Below, piece by piece: positions 23,746 through 32,498 of a DNA stretch of 64,000 bases. The translations under genes were made by a program, and so were the position numbers. The stretch spans positions 1 to 64,000 of the forward strand of contig NZ_JADKYY010000003.1 in the NCBI RefSeq assembly GCF_015354315.1, in the 5' to 3' direction. A model generated the notes under the pieces. That model made no database searches. It was not told the DNA's origin and worked only from the letters and a program-made list of their open reading frames with translations. Position 1 is the stretch's first letter; every line of letters begins with the position of its first letter. This DNA is from Planobacterium oryzisoli. GTDB taxonomy: Bacteria; Bacteroidota; Bacteroidia; Flavobacteriales; Weeksellaceae.

Positions 23746-26403
23746 TTAGTAGGCTAAATTGGCACTTAAATAACGTTCTGCCTCTTCGGTGGTAATTCCC
23801 GCGCGCAGGGCATAATCTTCCACCTGATCTTTTCCGATGCGTCCTACACCGAAATAACGCGCCTGGGGATGGGCGAAGTAGTATCCCGATACGGCCGCAG
23901 TAGGAAACATGGCAAGGGAGTCCGTAAGACAAAGCCCAATAGTTTGTTCTACTTCCATCAAGTTCCAAAGAGTCTCTTTTTCACGGTGGTCCGGACAGGC
24001 GGGATAGCCTGGAGCGGGGCGAATACCCCGGTACTTCTCCTCAATCAAATGCTCTGCGGAAAGGGATTCCTCCTTAGCGTATCCCCAGTAGTCCTTACGG
24101 ATTTTTTCGTGTAGATACTCCGCAAAGGCCTCCGCCAGACGGTCGGCAAGGGCCTTGACCATGATGGCATTGTAGTCATCGCCTGCACTTTGGTACATTT
24201 CACTTAGCTGCTGGGCACCAAACCCGGCGCTTAGGGCAAAACAACCTATATAGTCCTCTACGCCCGTCTGTTGGGGAGCAATAAAATCACTTAGCGCCAG
24301 ATAGGATTTGCCCTCCGCGCGCTGGCTTTGCTGGCGCAGCGTATGGAAAACAGTCTGTGGTTTGCCAAGAGCATCCAGTACCACAATATCGTCCGTAGGG
24401 TTACTAAACGCGGGGTAAATACCAAAGACCGCTTTGGCCTGAAGGAGTTTTTGAGAGGTAATTTCCTCAAGCATGCGCCTTGCATCGTGCATTAGGGAGC
24501 GGGCCTGCTCGCCCACCACTTCGTCGCTAAGGATTTGGGGGAATTTTCCGTGCAGGTCCCACGCCCTAAAGAAAGGCGTCCAGTCTATATAGGGTTCGAG
24601 CACGCAGAGAGAGGAAAGTTCCAAGGTCCGTGTGCCTAGCATAGTAGGTCTCTGCACATTATTTTCAGTAAATTCCAGCATAGGCTTTGCGGCGCGGGCC
24701 TGGGCGATGGAGACGTATTTTTTCTCTACCTGACGCGCCAGAAAAGATTCCCGCGCGAGGGTGTACTCCTCAAATACCGTTTCCCGGTACCGCTTGGAAT
24801 CTTCACCTATAAGGCTACTGACTACCGATACCGCTCTGGAAGCATCGTTGACATGCACTACCTGAAACGGATACTCAGGGGCAAGTTTTACGGCAGTGTG
24901 TATCCGCGAGGTAGTGGCCCCTCCAATGAGTAGGGGTATGTTCAAATTCTGACGCTGCATCTCGCGAGCAATCTCTTTCATTTCCTCGAGACTTGGTGTA
25001 ATCAGACCGCTCAGCCCCACCGCATCGACCTGCAGGCTTTTTGCCTGCTGAATAATTTCGTGGAGCGGTACCATCACCCCCAAATCCACCACGTCGTAGT
25101 TGTTGCACCCTAAAACCACCCCCACAATATTCTTCCCTATATCGTGTACATCTCCCTTAACCGTGGCCAGTAGTATCTTGCCTTTTTTCTCAGCCTCTGC
25201 ACTCTTTTGCGCCAGCAGCATGGGTTGCAGGTAGGCTACGGCCCTTTTCATGACCCGTGCGGATTTAACCACCTGGGGAAGAAACATCTTACCCTGAGCA
25301 AATAGATCTCCGACAATACCCATGCCCTCCATCAGGGAAGTCTCAATGATATCTAATGGATTCTGACCCTGCTTTAGACACTCCGCAACGTCCTGTTCAA
25401 TGTATTTCTCCTGTCCTTTTACCAAGGCATAATTCAGGCGCTCTTGCAAATCCAGTGCTCTCCAGTCTTGCTGCTCGGAATGTTTCTTTTGGCTCCCACG
25501 GTGCGAGGAAGCGTACTCCAGGAGCCGTTCGGTGGCCAGTGGGTCGGAGTTGAGCACCACATCTTCCACCAGTTTGCGAAGCTCAGGCTCCAGCGTATCG
25601 TAAATACCTATCTGGTGCGGGTTGACTATTCCCAGGCCCATGCCGCTTTTTATAGCATGGTAGAGAAAAACCGAATGCATGGCCTCACGTACCCTATCGT
25701 TCCCCCGAAAGGCAAACGACACGTTGGAGACCCCTCCAATGAGCGATACCCCAGGAAGATTCTCCCTTACCCACCGTAGGGCCTGAAAAAAAGCAACCGC
25801 ATTATCTGCGTGCTCTGCTAGGCCCGTACCCACGGGAAAAATATTGAGATCAAAGAGGATGTCTTCACTAGGAATATTCTGCTTTTTTAAGAGCGTGTAG
25901 CAGCGCTGGGCAATCTCGATGCGCCGCTGGAACGAATCAGCCTGGCCTTTCTCATCAAAGGCCATCACCACCATAGCAGCACCGTAGCGTCTGATGGCTC
26001 TTGCCTGCTGGAGAAAAACCTCTTCCCCTTCCTTTAGGCTTATGGAATTCACTATGCCCTTACCTTGAAGCACCTGAAGACCGGCTTCAATGATTTCCCA
26101 CCTGGAACTATCTATCATCACGGGAACCCGCGCTATGTCGGGTTCGCTGGCCAATAGATTTAAAAACCGCACCATGGAACTTTTTCCATCGATCAGCGCC
26201 TCGTCGAAATTTACATCCAGAATCTGGGCGCCTCCCTCCACTTGGTGACGGGCCACCTCCAAGGCTGAATGAAAGTCCCCCGCCTCAATAAGACGAAGGA
26301 ACTGGCGGGATCCGGTAACGTTGGTGCGCTCGCCAATATTTATAAAATTGCTGTCTTTGGTAATAATAAGAGGCTCCAGGCCCGATAGTTTCAGTGCGGT
26401 CAT
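23746..26403 (-). CDS. metH: Methionine synthase, C-terminal half (pterin, B12 and activation domains)
   Basis: An 885-residue protein carrying three of the four MetH modules. A methyl-folate binding domain (about 15-290; G-E-R-T-N-V-T-G-S) is followed by the cobalamin cap and the B12-binding domain with the lower-ligand motif D-V-H-D-I-G-K-N (H420). The C-terminal reactivation domain has the AdoMet-binding R-x-A-P-G-Y-P-A-C-P-D-H and a G-x-Y-F-A-H-P pattern. The homocysteine-binding module is encoded separately at 27560-28576. A desaturase gene sits between the two halves. It starts four bases after that gene ends. Confidence 0.94.
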   Translation of the reverse strand: MTALKLSGLEPLIITKDSNFINIGERTNVTGSRQFLRLIEAGDFHSALEVARHQVEGGAQILDVNFDEALIDGKSSMVRFLNLLASEPDIARVPVMIDSSRWEIIEAGLQVLQGKGIVNSISLKEGEEVFLQQARAIRRYGAAMVVMAFDEKGQADSFQRRIEIAQRCYTLLKKQNIPSEDILFDLNIFPVGTGLAEHADNAVAFFQALRWVRENLPGVSLIGGVSNVSFAFRGNDRVREAMHSVFLYHAIKSGMGLGIVNPHQIGIYDTLEPELRKLVEDVVLNSDPLATERLLEYASSHRGSQKKHSEQQDWRALDLQERLNYALVKGQEKYIEQDVAECLKQGQNPLDIIETSLMEGMGIVGDLFAQGKMFLPQVVKSARVMKRAVAYLQPMLLAQKSAEAEKKGKILLATVKGDVHDIGKNIVGVVLGCNNYDVVDLGVMVPLHEIIQQAKSLQVDAVGLSGLITPSLEEMKEIAREMQRQNLNIPLLIGGATTSRIHTAVKLAPEYPFQVVHVNDASRAVSVVSSLIGEDSKRYRETVFEEYTLARESFLARQVEKKYVSIAQARAAKPMLEFTENNVQRPTMLGTRTLELSSLCVLEPYIDWTPFFRAWDLHGKFPQILSDEVVGEQARSLMHDARRMLEEITSQKLLQAKAVFGIYPAFSNPTDDIVVLDALGKPQTVFHTLRQQSQRAEGKSYLALSDFIAPQQTGVEDYIGCFALSAGFGAQQLSEMYQSAGDDYNAIMVKALADRLAEAFAEYLHEKIRKDYWGYAKEESLSAEHLIEEKYRGIRPAPGYPACPDHREKETLWNLMEVEQTIGLCLTDSLAMFPTAAVSGYYFAHPQARYFGVGRIGKDQVEDYALRAGITTEEAERYLSANLAY

Positions 26404-26407
26404 AGTG

Positions 26408-27505
26408 TTACATAGTTTCCTCCATTACCTCCCCTATAGAGGTGGCGTTGGATTTTAAAAGTTGGTAGTGTTTTCCAAGTGCCTCGAAAAGACCGAAGCG
26501 CTTGTAGGGAAGTTGTTTCTCCCGGGCAAACTGGGCGATTTCTTCCGTAATTTCATTATAATAACTGTAGGAGTAATTGGGAAAGAGATGGTGCGCCACA
26601 TGAAAATTGAAATTCCCCAGTATATGGCGAACAAACCAATTGTTTTGCTTTAAGTCGTTAGTTACTTCCAGCTGGTGCCGTACCCAACTATAGGGTAGCT
26701 GCAAATTCGAATCAGCCACAGGAAACTCATTCTCAGGCAGGGGATGCAGGGGAAGCAGCACAAAGAGAGCAAAACAGCTGCCCACCAGAATTTGCAGCAG
26801 CCATCCGCTAAGCGCCAAGCTCCATTCAACCTCAAAGAACAAAACAGGAAGGAAGATTTGGTAAAAAAAATACGCAAGTTTAAATACTATCAGTTTCACC
26901 TTTTCTATAGTAGGAATATAGGTCTGCGTCTTGGAAATCACCCTCCGTTTGTCAAAGAAGTCCCTGAAATCGCGCACGAACATCCAATTGAAGAGATAAA
27001 GCGGATAGATAAGAAAAAAGATCCGGTGCTGGTAGCGCTCAAGACCTCGGGCCTTTCCATGAGGAAATATTTTAATTACTCCACTTTGCTCCACATCGGT
27101 ATCCCATCCCTCCACATTGGGATAGGCATGGTGGCTCACCAAATGCCTTTTTTTCCAAATGTAGCTGTTGGCTCCCACCGCATCGAAGAGGTAGAGTACG
27201 GCGCGGTTCAGGGCCTTACTCCTGAATATATTGTTGTGGGCCGCTTCATGAATTAAATTCAGATAAATAAGCACCAGAGTGATACCCATCAGTGCAAAGA
27301 GTCCCAGGTAAAGGCCCGAATGGGACGCTTGAGTCAAGGCAAGGCCATAGAGTGAAAAATACAGCAGTGGCAACGCCACGGCCTTGATCTTAATAGGCAG
27401 TTCCTTGTCTGTTTTTACCGTACTCACTCTATCTTTCACTCTGTTCCTTAGTTCATTAAATAGTGTTGCATCCTGCGGATCTTTAAAGTACATCGGTTTT
27501 TCCAT
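26408..27505 (-). CDS. Membrane fatty-acid desaturase inside the methionine operon
   Basis: A 365-residue integral membrane di-iron desaturase. The three histidine boxes are H-E-A-A-H (86-90), H-L-V-S-H-H (121-126) and H-V-A-H-H (302-306). Hydrophobic segments surround them (about 45-85, 165-185, 205-255). The text after box two, Y-P-N-V-E-G-W-D-T-D-V-E-Q, resembles acyl-lipid/acyl-CoA front-end desaturases. No cytochrome b5 domain is seen. It lies between the two metH halves, 54 bases after one and four before the other, on the same strand, so it should be cotranscribed from the SAM-riboswitch promoter. The lipid made is not predictable. Confidence 0.9.
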   Translation of the reverse strand: MEKPMYFKDPQDATLFNELRNRVKDRVSTVKTDKELPIKIKAVALPLLYFSLYGLALTQASHSGLYLGLFALMGITLVLIYLNLIHEAAHNNIFRSKALNRAVLYLFDAVGANSYIWKKRHLVSHHAYPNVEGWDTDVEQSGVIKIFPHGKARGLERYQHRIFFLIYPLYLFNWMFVRDFRDFFDKRRVISKTQTYIPTIEKVKLIVFKLAYFFYQIFLPVLFFEVEWSLALSGWLLQILVGSCFALFVLLPLHPLPENEFPVADSNLQLPYSWVRHQLEVTNDLKQNNWFVRHILGNFNFHVAHHLFPNYSYSYYNEITEEIAQFAREKQLPYKRFGLFEALGKHYQLLKSNATSIGEVMEETM

Positions 27506-27559
27506 AACTGAATTTTTTCCTTTGGTCCTTTAAAATTACCTATTTGCTTTTTTAGTGTC

Positions 27560-28576
27560 TTACAACGTTACAGGCAGAGCTTTACGAGGTTTGTATCTAT
27601 TGCACAGTGCACTGAGCGCCTCGATATGCTCGGGAGTAGTCCCGCAGCATCCACCTACTATGTTCACCAGCTCCTTCTCCAGATAGGGCACCATTTCCAT
27701 AGCCATGGCTTGAGGTCCTTGGTCGTAGCCTCCGAAAGCATTGGGCAGGCCCGCATTGGGATACACGCTGGTACAAAGGGATGTCTTTCGCGAGAGCTCG
27801 TACATATACGGGAAAAGCTGCCCAGCCCCCAACGCGCAGTTGAGTCCCACAGAGAGAAGCCGCACATGGGAAATCGAAATCAAGAAGGCTTCCAGTGTCT
27901 GCCCACTTAGGGTACGGCCCGAGGCATCGGTGATCGTACCGGACACCATTACAGGAAGATCCCGATTTTTTCGCTCTAGGACCTGACTAATAGCAAAGAG
28001 TGCTGCCTTGGCATTAAGGGTATCAAATATCGTTTCCACTAGAAGCACATCGACTCCGCCGTCGATCAGACCCTCGCATTGCGTAGCGTAGGCTTCTCGC
28101 AGCGTCTCAAAATCCACGGCGCGAAAAGCAGGATCACTTACATCAGGCGAAAGAGAGGCTGTTTTGGAAGTGGGACCTATGGAACCCACTGCAAAGCGGG
28201 GCTTGAGAGGATTATTTTGCGTATACTCCTGACAAAGACGCTTTGCCAGGCGCGCGGCCGCCACGTTTAATTCGTAGCACAGATCCTCTAGCCCGTAGTC
28301 TTCCATGGCTATGGCATTGGAGGAAAAGGTATTGGTCTCAATGAGATCCGCTCCGCTGTCGAGATACTGCCTATGGATCTGCGAAATCTTCTCCGGTTTC
28401 GTAAGGGTGAGTAGGTCGTTGTTTCCTTTAAGTGGCTTGGGATGGTTTTTAAAGCGCTCGCCCCGAAAATGGTGCTCCTCCAGGTTCAATTTTTGAATCA
28501 TGGTTCCCATGGCACCGTCCAAAATTAGGATTCGCTTTGAAAGAAGCTCTTCTATAGGGTAAGTAGGTTGTGTCAT
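27560..28576 (-). CDS. metH: Methionine synthase, N-terminal half (homocysteine S-methyltransferase)
   Basis: A 338-residue zinc methyltransferase domain. It opens I-L-I-L-D-G-A-M-G-T-M-I-Q and ends in the zinc motif V-G-G-C-C-G-T-T-P-E-H-I, with the third Cys in S-V-G-L-N-C-A-L-G-A. This equals the first module of E. coli MetH and should work with the 885-residue half as a two-subunit enzyme. Its start overlaps the stop of the trans-sulfuration gene by four bases (ATGA type). Confidence 0.93.
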   Translation of the reverse strand: MTQPTYPIEELLSKRILILDGAMGTMIQKLNLEEHHFRGERFKNHPKPLKGNNDLLTLTKPEKISQIHRQYLDSGADLIETNTFSSNAIAMEDYGLEDLCYELNVAAARLAKRLCQEYTQNNPLKPRFAVGSIGPTSKTASLSPDVSDPAFRAVDFETLREAYATQCEGLIDGGVDVLLVETIFDTLNAKAALFAISQVLERKNRDLPVMVSGTITDASGRTLSGQTLEAFLISISHVRLLSVGLNCALGAGQLFPYMYELSRKTSLCTSVYPNAGLPNAFGGYDQGPQAMAMEMVPYLEKELVNIVGGCCGTTPEHIEALSALCNRYKPRKALPVTL

Positions 28577-29754
28577 TTTGTGATTTTTTCCATTGCTTTT
28601 CGTAAGTCCTCGATAATATCCTCCGGATGCTCCAGTCCTACGGACAGCCGGAGCATATTTTCTTTAATGCCCGCATCCGCCCGCTGCGAAGGCGTTAGCT
28701 TACTGTGCGTGCTGGAGGCGGGGTGGGTGATTATCGAGCGGGTATCTCCCAAATTGGCCGATATACTAAGCATCTCCAGCGCATCGATGAGTCCCTGCGC
28801 ACTATGTGTGCCGGCATTCAAAGAGAACGCCACGATACTTCCTCCCAGGACCATCTGCTCCCGGGCCATAGAATACTGTGGGTGGGACGTAAGAAACGGA
28901 TAACGCACCATTTCCACCTGACTGTGCTCTTCTAAGAACCGGGCCACTTCCAAGGCATTCTCAGAGTGTTTCTCCACCCGCACATACAGTGTTTCCAGAC
29001 TCTTGGAAAGAACCCAAGCATTAAACGGGGAAAGGCAAGAGCCACTGATCCGGGCGAACTGGTAGATCTCTTCCACAAGGGCGGATTTTCCCACCACCAC
29101 TCCGCCCAGGACCCTACCCTGCCCGTCGATGAGCTTGGTAGCGGAATGCACCACCAAATCCGCACCCAGTTGCAGTGGTCTTTGTAGTACGGGCGTTGCA
29201 AAGCAGTTGTCTACGATAAGAATAAGACCGTGCTTTTTAGCAAAGCGTGCCATCATCGCTATATCGAGTATCTCCACCCCTGGATTGGTCGGCGTCTCTA
29301 TAAAAAGTATCTTGGTAGTGGGGCGCAGATAGCCGGAGAGATCCCCCTGCTGCTGCACCCGAAAATAACTCGACTCCACTCCGAATTTAACGAAATACTT
29401 ATTTAACAGGGAAAGGGTAGCACCAAAGACGCTGTGGCAGCAAAGCACGTGGTCTCCAGACTTTAAGAGTGCCGCCAGCGTATTGTATATCGCAGCCATT
29501 CCAGAGGAAAAACTATAGCCCGCTTCAGCACCTTCCAAAAGCACCATCTTGGAAGTGAACTCATCCACGGTGGGATTGGTATACCTACTGTAGATGGTTT
29601 TCTCTTTCTCTTCGTTAAAGCTGCTGCGCATATCTTCGGCATTTTCAAAGAGAAAACTCGAGGTCAGATGCAGAGCGGTGGAATGCTCCATAAAGCTGCT
29701 GCGTGGCGCCTGAGTGCGTACCGCTAGGGTCTGTAGATGTTTAAAAGTGCTCAT
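28573..29754 (-). CDS. PLP-dependent trans-sulfuration enzyme (O-acyl-homoserine sulfhydrylase type)
   Basis: A 393-residue enzyme of the Cys/Met-metabolism PLP family, probably making homocysteine directly from O-acyl-homoserine and sulfide (MetZ/MetY-like), or acting as cystathionine gamma-synthase. Y-S-R-Y-T-N-P-T (substrate/PLP region), F-S-S-G-M-A-A-I, D-N-C-F-A-T-P and the PLP lysine in H-S-A-T-K-L-I-D-G are visible. The start is ATG 29754 (M-S-T-F-K-H-L), four bases after the previous stop; a longer frame from 29805 overlaps that gene. Context, between homoserine dehydrogenase and metH, favours direct sulfhydrylation. Confidence 0.9.
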   Translation of the reverse strand: MSTFKHLQTLAVRTQAPRSSFMEHSTALHLTSSFLFENAEDMRSSFNEEKEKTIYSRYTNPTVDEFTSKMVLLEGAEAGYSFSSGMAAIYNTLAALLKSGDHVLCCHSVFGATLSLLNKYFVKFGVESSYFRVQQQGDLSGYLRPTTKILFIETPTNPGVEILDIAMMARFAKKHGLILIVDNCFATPVLQRPLQLGADLVVHSATKLIDGQGRVLGGVVVGKSALVEEIYQFARISGSCLSPFNAWVLSKSLETLYVRVEKHSENALEVARFLEEHSQVEMVRYPFLTSHPQYSMAREQMVLGGSIVAFSLNAGTHSAQGLIDALEMLSISANLGDTRSIITHPASSTHSKLTPSQRADAGIKENMLRLSVGLEHPEDIIEDLRKAMEKITK

Positions 29755-29758
29755 AGTT

Positions 29759-31303
29759 CTAATTTGTGTGCTGTTCTGAAATCCGTAATATATCACCGAA
29801 TACACCGCGCGCCGTTACCTGAGCACCGGCTCCCGCGCCCATAATGGTAATGGGTCGCTCTGCGTAGCTTGCGGTAAAGATGCGAAAGAGCGAATCCGAG
29901 CCCTCCAGCTGTCCGAGGGAAGAGTTCTGGGGTACCGACAACAGCCGTACCTTAAGAATTCCCTTTTCTTTTTGAAGGTCTCCGGAAAGCTCTCCCACGT
30001 AGCGCAGCACGTGGCCCTGCGCTTGCTGCTCCTTGAGTTTGTGGTAATGGCTGTCGAGCGCTTCAAACCGAGAAGAGAACTCTTCCCAGCTGCCTGTGCG
30101 CAGCGCCTCAGGGATAAGACTTTCCACCTCCACGTCTTCCAGCTCATTGGAAAGGTCCAGTTCGCGTGATAGAATAAGTAGTTTTCTTGCCACATCCCTA
30201 CCGCTTAAATCCTCCCGTGGATCGGGCTCGGTAAGCCCCTTTGCCCTGGCCTCCATAAGAATTTCTGAAAAGGGCAGATTGGATGAGGAAAATCGGTTCA
30301 GCACGTAGCTCAGCGAACCGGAAAACACCCCCTCAATGCGGGTGATGTCCTCTCCCGAAAGATGCAGGAGCCGTATAGTATCAATCAGGGGCAATCCCGC
30401 TCCCACATTGGTCTCGTAGAGGTATTTCTTACGGTAGCGCGAAAGGCTCGTGCGCAGGGCGCGGTAGGAGTGGATATCCAGTGTGTTAAAAACCTTATTG
30501 GAGGAAACCAAATCAAACCCTGCCTTAAGCAGGACCTCGTATTTTTCCACGAGCGTGGTACTGCCGGTATTGTCCACCGCTACTAGATTCTCAAGCTGGT
30601 GCTGCGCTGCATAGGAAATCAGCTCCTCTACACTGGAGACGGTGCTTGAAGCAGCTATAGCCTGCTGCCAATCCTCCCCTATCCCCGAGTGATCCAGTAC
30701 CATGTAGCGGGAATTAAGCACTGCAAAGATTTTTAGATCCACCTTCTTCCTTCTTTTTATTTCGTCTCTGCTTTCAAGAAGCTGCCCGATCAGCGCGCCT
30801 CCTACATTTCCATGTCCCAGTAGGGCCAAGTGCAGTGTACGCATCGTGCCTTGCAGCTCTGCCTCCAAGATATTGAATGCTTTTTGGGCCTGGGAATTGG
30901 GTACTACCAAATTAATGCGGTGGTCGGTGCTGCTTTGGTTGACCAGTAACGGGAAAATACGGTTGCGGGTGAGCTCAGTGGATAGGGCATCGAAGTTTCT
31001 GCTGTTGAATGCAAGTACACTGACCTCATTGATGCTGTAGATCATTCGCACTTCTCCGGAAAGTAGTTCTTTTTCAAATTCACGGGTGAGGCATTCCACG
31101 GCCTTATCGCTTTGCTTTTGGGAGACAAGCACGCTCACTCCGTTCTCCACGGCCTGTTGCGATATGATTCCCACACTGATCCGCCCATAGGTTAGTGCTT
31201 TAAATATCCTTCCATCGATTCCAATCCGTCCTTTAAAATCAGGACCTTCAAAGCGCACAATGGCTTTGTCTTTATGCAGAGTTACTGCCTGGGTCTTATT
31301 CAT
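29759..31303 (-). CDS. Homoserine dehydrogenase with N-terminal ACT pair, no kinase domain
   Basis: A 514-residue protein. Residues 1-155 look like the two regulatory ACT domains that lie between kinase and dehydrogenase in bifunctional ThrA/MetL, with G-R-I-G-I-D-G-R-I-F and I-S-V-G-I-I-S-Q. The aspartate kinase catalytic domain is absent. From about 160, the NAD(P)-binding L-L-G-H-G-N-V-G-G-A-L and the catalytic region N-V-G-A-G-L-P-L-I-D-T...E-G-V-F-S-G-S-L-S-Y of homoserine dehydrogenase follow. It reduces aspartate semialdehyde to homoserine. It overlaps metX by 8 bases, so it seems dedicated to methionine. Confidence 0.9.
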   Translation of the reverse strand: MNKTQAVTLHKDKAIVRFEGPDFKGRIGIDGRIFKALTYGRISVGIISQQAVENGVSVLVSQKQSDKAVECLTREFEKELLSGEVRMIYSINEVSVLAFNSRNFDALSTELTRNRIFPLLVNQSSTDHRINLVVPNSQAQKAFNILEAELQGTMRTLHLALLGHGNVGGALIGQLLESRDEIKRRKKVDLKIFAVLNSRYMVLDHSGIGEDWQQAIAASSTVSSVEELISYAAQHQLENLVAVDNTGSTTLVEKYEVLLKAGFDLVSSNKVFNTLDIHSYRALRTSLSRYRKKYLYETNVGAGLPLIDTIRLLHLSGEDITRIEGVFSGSLSYVLNRFSSSNLPFSEILMEARAKGLTEPDPREDLSGRDVARKLLILSRELDLSNELEDVEVESLIPEALRTGSWEEFSSRFEALDSHYHKLKEQQAQGHVLRYVGELSGDLQKEKGILKVRLLSVPQNSSLGQLEGSDSLFRIFTASYAERPITIMGAGAGAQVTARGVFGDILRISEQHTN

Positions 31304-32243
31304 AAGTAAATAGGGGTTTTAAAAATTCATGCATCTTTTGGTTCTCAATTAAAAAGCCGTCGTGGCCGTGCGGTGACTCCAGCTGCAAAAATTCGGACTG
31401 TACCTTGCTCTGCAGTAGCAAACGGTGCAGATTAAGGCTCCGCTCAAAACTAAAGAGACCGTCAGAGGCAGTGGCAATATGGAAGTACTGCGCGTGGCTT
31501 TGCACAAGTGCAGCAAAAGGCACATCGATCGTGCGCAGCACATGGTTCATTCGTCGGTAGGCATCCAGCTGCATTTTTAGCTTAAGGCTTTGCCCGTGAT
31601 AATCCAGCCACTCCAAAGATGCGCGCGAACCCGTAGCGGAGTACTGGTCCTTAAACCGGTTGTTAATTCCCTCCATCGAACGGTAGCTGAGCATTGCGTG
31701 GGCGCGTGCCTTTCCGATAGGATCCACAGGATGCTGCAGTAAAGCTTCCTGCACCTGACAGTGGGATACTAGCCAATCGGAACTGCGGTAGTCGGATGCC
31801 ACTACGATGACTTTCTCATACCGCTCTGGCGAAAGAGCTGCCATATGTAAGGCAACGCCCCCGCCCACGCTGGCGCCAAGGAGCACCTCTACCCGCTTTA
31901 AATGAAGCGCCAAAAGAACCGCATCGAAAATTTCTGCTGTCTCGAGGGCATTAAACCAAGGGAGGTGGTCTGCGCTCGGGGTACCCACAGCGCCGTTTCC
32001 GGGAACATCCAGACACAGTACACTCCAGTGGCGCAGGTCCACTGCCAACCCTTCCCCCACTAATTTATTCCACCATCCCCTGGGCCCGGCAAGTAGACTG
32101 TTAGAGGTAAGGGTATGGCAGAATACAGCCAAAGGTGCGGTGCCTAGAGGCTGACCCCAGACACGATAAGACACGTCCACTGACAAGGCAGGGGCCGTAG
32201 CGGGTTGGTAGGTAGTAGTTAGTATGTGTAGCGGAGCTTCCAA
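31296..32243 (-). CDS. metX: MetX-like homoserine O-acyltransferase (alpha/beta hydrolase)
   Basis: A 315-residue alpha/beta-hydrolase protein, somewhat shorter than usual MetX. H-T-L-T-S-N-S (43-49) resembles the oxyanion region, the nucleophile is S125 in G-A-S-V-G-G-G, and the acid and base are likely D261 (A-S-D-G-L-F) and H294 (P-H-G-H-D-G-F). It should activate homoserine with acetyl-CoA; a succinyl preference cannot be excluded. The start must be TTG at 32243: no ATG or GTG is in frame upstream before stop-rich leader, and the next Met is deep inside. First gene behind the SAM-I riboswitch, 63 bases downstream. Confidence 0.85.
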   Translation of the reverse strand: MEAPLHILTTTYQPATAPALSVDVSYRVWGQPLGTAPLAVFCHTLTSNSLLAGPRGWWNKLVGEGLAVDLRHWSVLCLDVPGNGAVGTPSADHLPWFNALETAEIFDAVLLALHLKRVEVLLGASVGGGVALHMAALSPERYEKVIVVASDYRSSDWLVSHCQVQEALLQHPVDPIGKARAHAMLSYRSMEGINNRFKDQYSATGSRASLEWLDYHGQSLKLKMQLDAYRRMNHVLRTIDVPFAALVQSHAQYFHIATASDGLFSFERSLNLHRLLLQSKVQSEFLQLESPHGHDGFLIENQKMHEFLKPLFTYE

Positions 32244-32266
32244 TTTTAAAATAAAGGTTAAAATTG
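32241..32266 (-). promoter_or_regulatory. Hairpin containing the metX start codon
   Basis: In the RNA, CAATTTTAA (32266-32258) pairs perfectly with TTAAAATTG (32249-32241), and the last three bases of the second arm are the TTG start codon. All but two pairs are A-U, so the stem is weak, but it could limit initiation. No T-run follows, so it is not a terminator. Confidence 0.45.
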
Positions 32267-32306
32267 AAAATGCTACCGTAGAAAGATCTAGGAAAAGTAC
32301 ATGGAC

Positions 32307-32407
32307 GTTATCTCTCTCAAAGATTGAGTAGAATGTAGCACCTTTCCGCCGGAGCGGGAGGTTGCTAAGGTTTCACAGGGTCTAGTCCCTCCACCTTTCT
32401 TGATAAC
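32307..32407 (-). ncRNA. SAM-I (S-box) riboswitch
   Basis: The minus-strand leader has the full S-box layout. P1 is GTTATC (32407-32402) with GATAAC (32312-32307). The kink-turn side reads AAGGTGGAGGGACTAGACCC, followed by TGTGAAACC. The conserved core AGCAACC and AAAGGTGCTA flank a GC-rich P3, and P4 is CTCAA-TCT-TTGAG. It binds S-adenosylmethionine and should shut down the metX-to-metF operon when SAM is high. No clear terminator hairpin with T-run was seen before the metX start, so control may be translational or use a structure I cannot resolve. Confidence 0.92.
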
Positions 32408-32439
32408 ATTTTCAGATTATGTAAATGATCGTTGCTGTG

Positions 32440-32469
32440 CAAATTTACAGCAAATTTGGAACTATGCAA
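32440..32469 (-). promoter_or_regulatory. Promoter of the methionine operon
   Basis: TTG (32469-32467), 19-nt spacer, TAAATTTG (32447-32440), a full consensus match. It lies 33 bases ahead of the riboswitch P1 helix. Confidence 0.7.
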
Positions 32470-32498
32470 GTTCCTTCGGTAAAAAAAAATATATAGTC

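Noticed and set aside
26744-27256. 170-residue open frame opposite the desaturase
   Set aside because: Antisense shadow of a conserved gene, composition unlike a protein.
23746-28576. metH broken by a frameshift or insertion
   Set aside because: Both parts have complete domains, good start and stop positions and tight coupling to neighbours, so it reads as a functional split.
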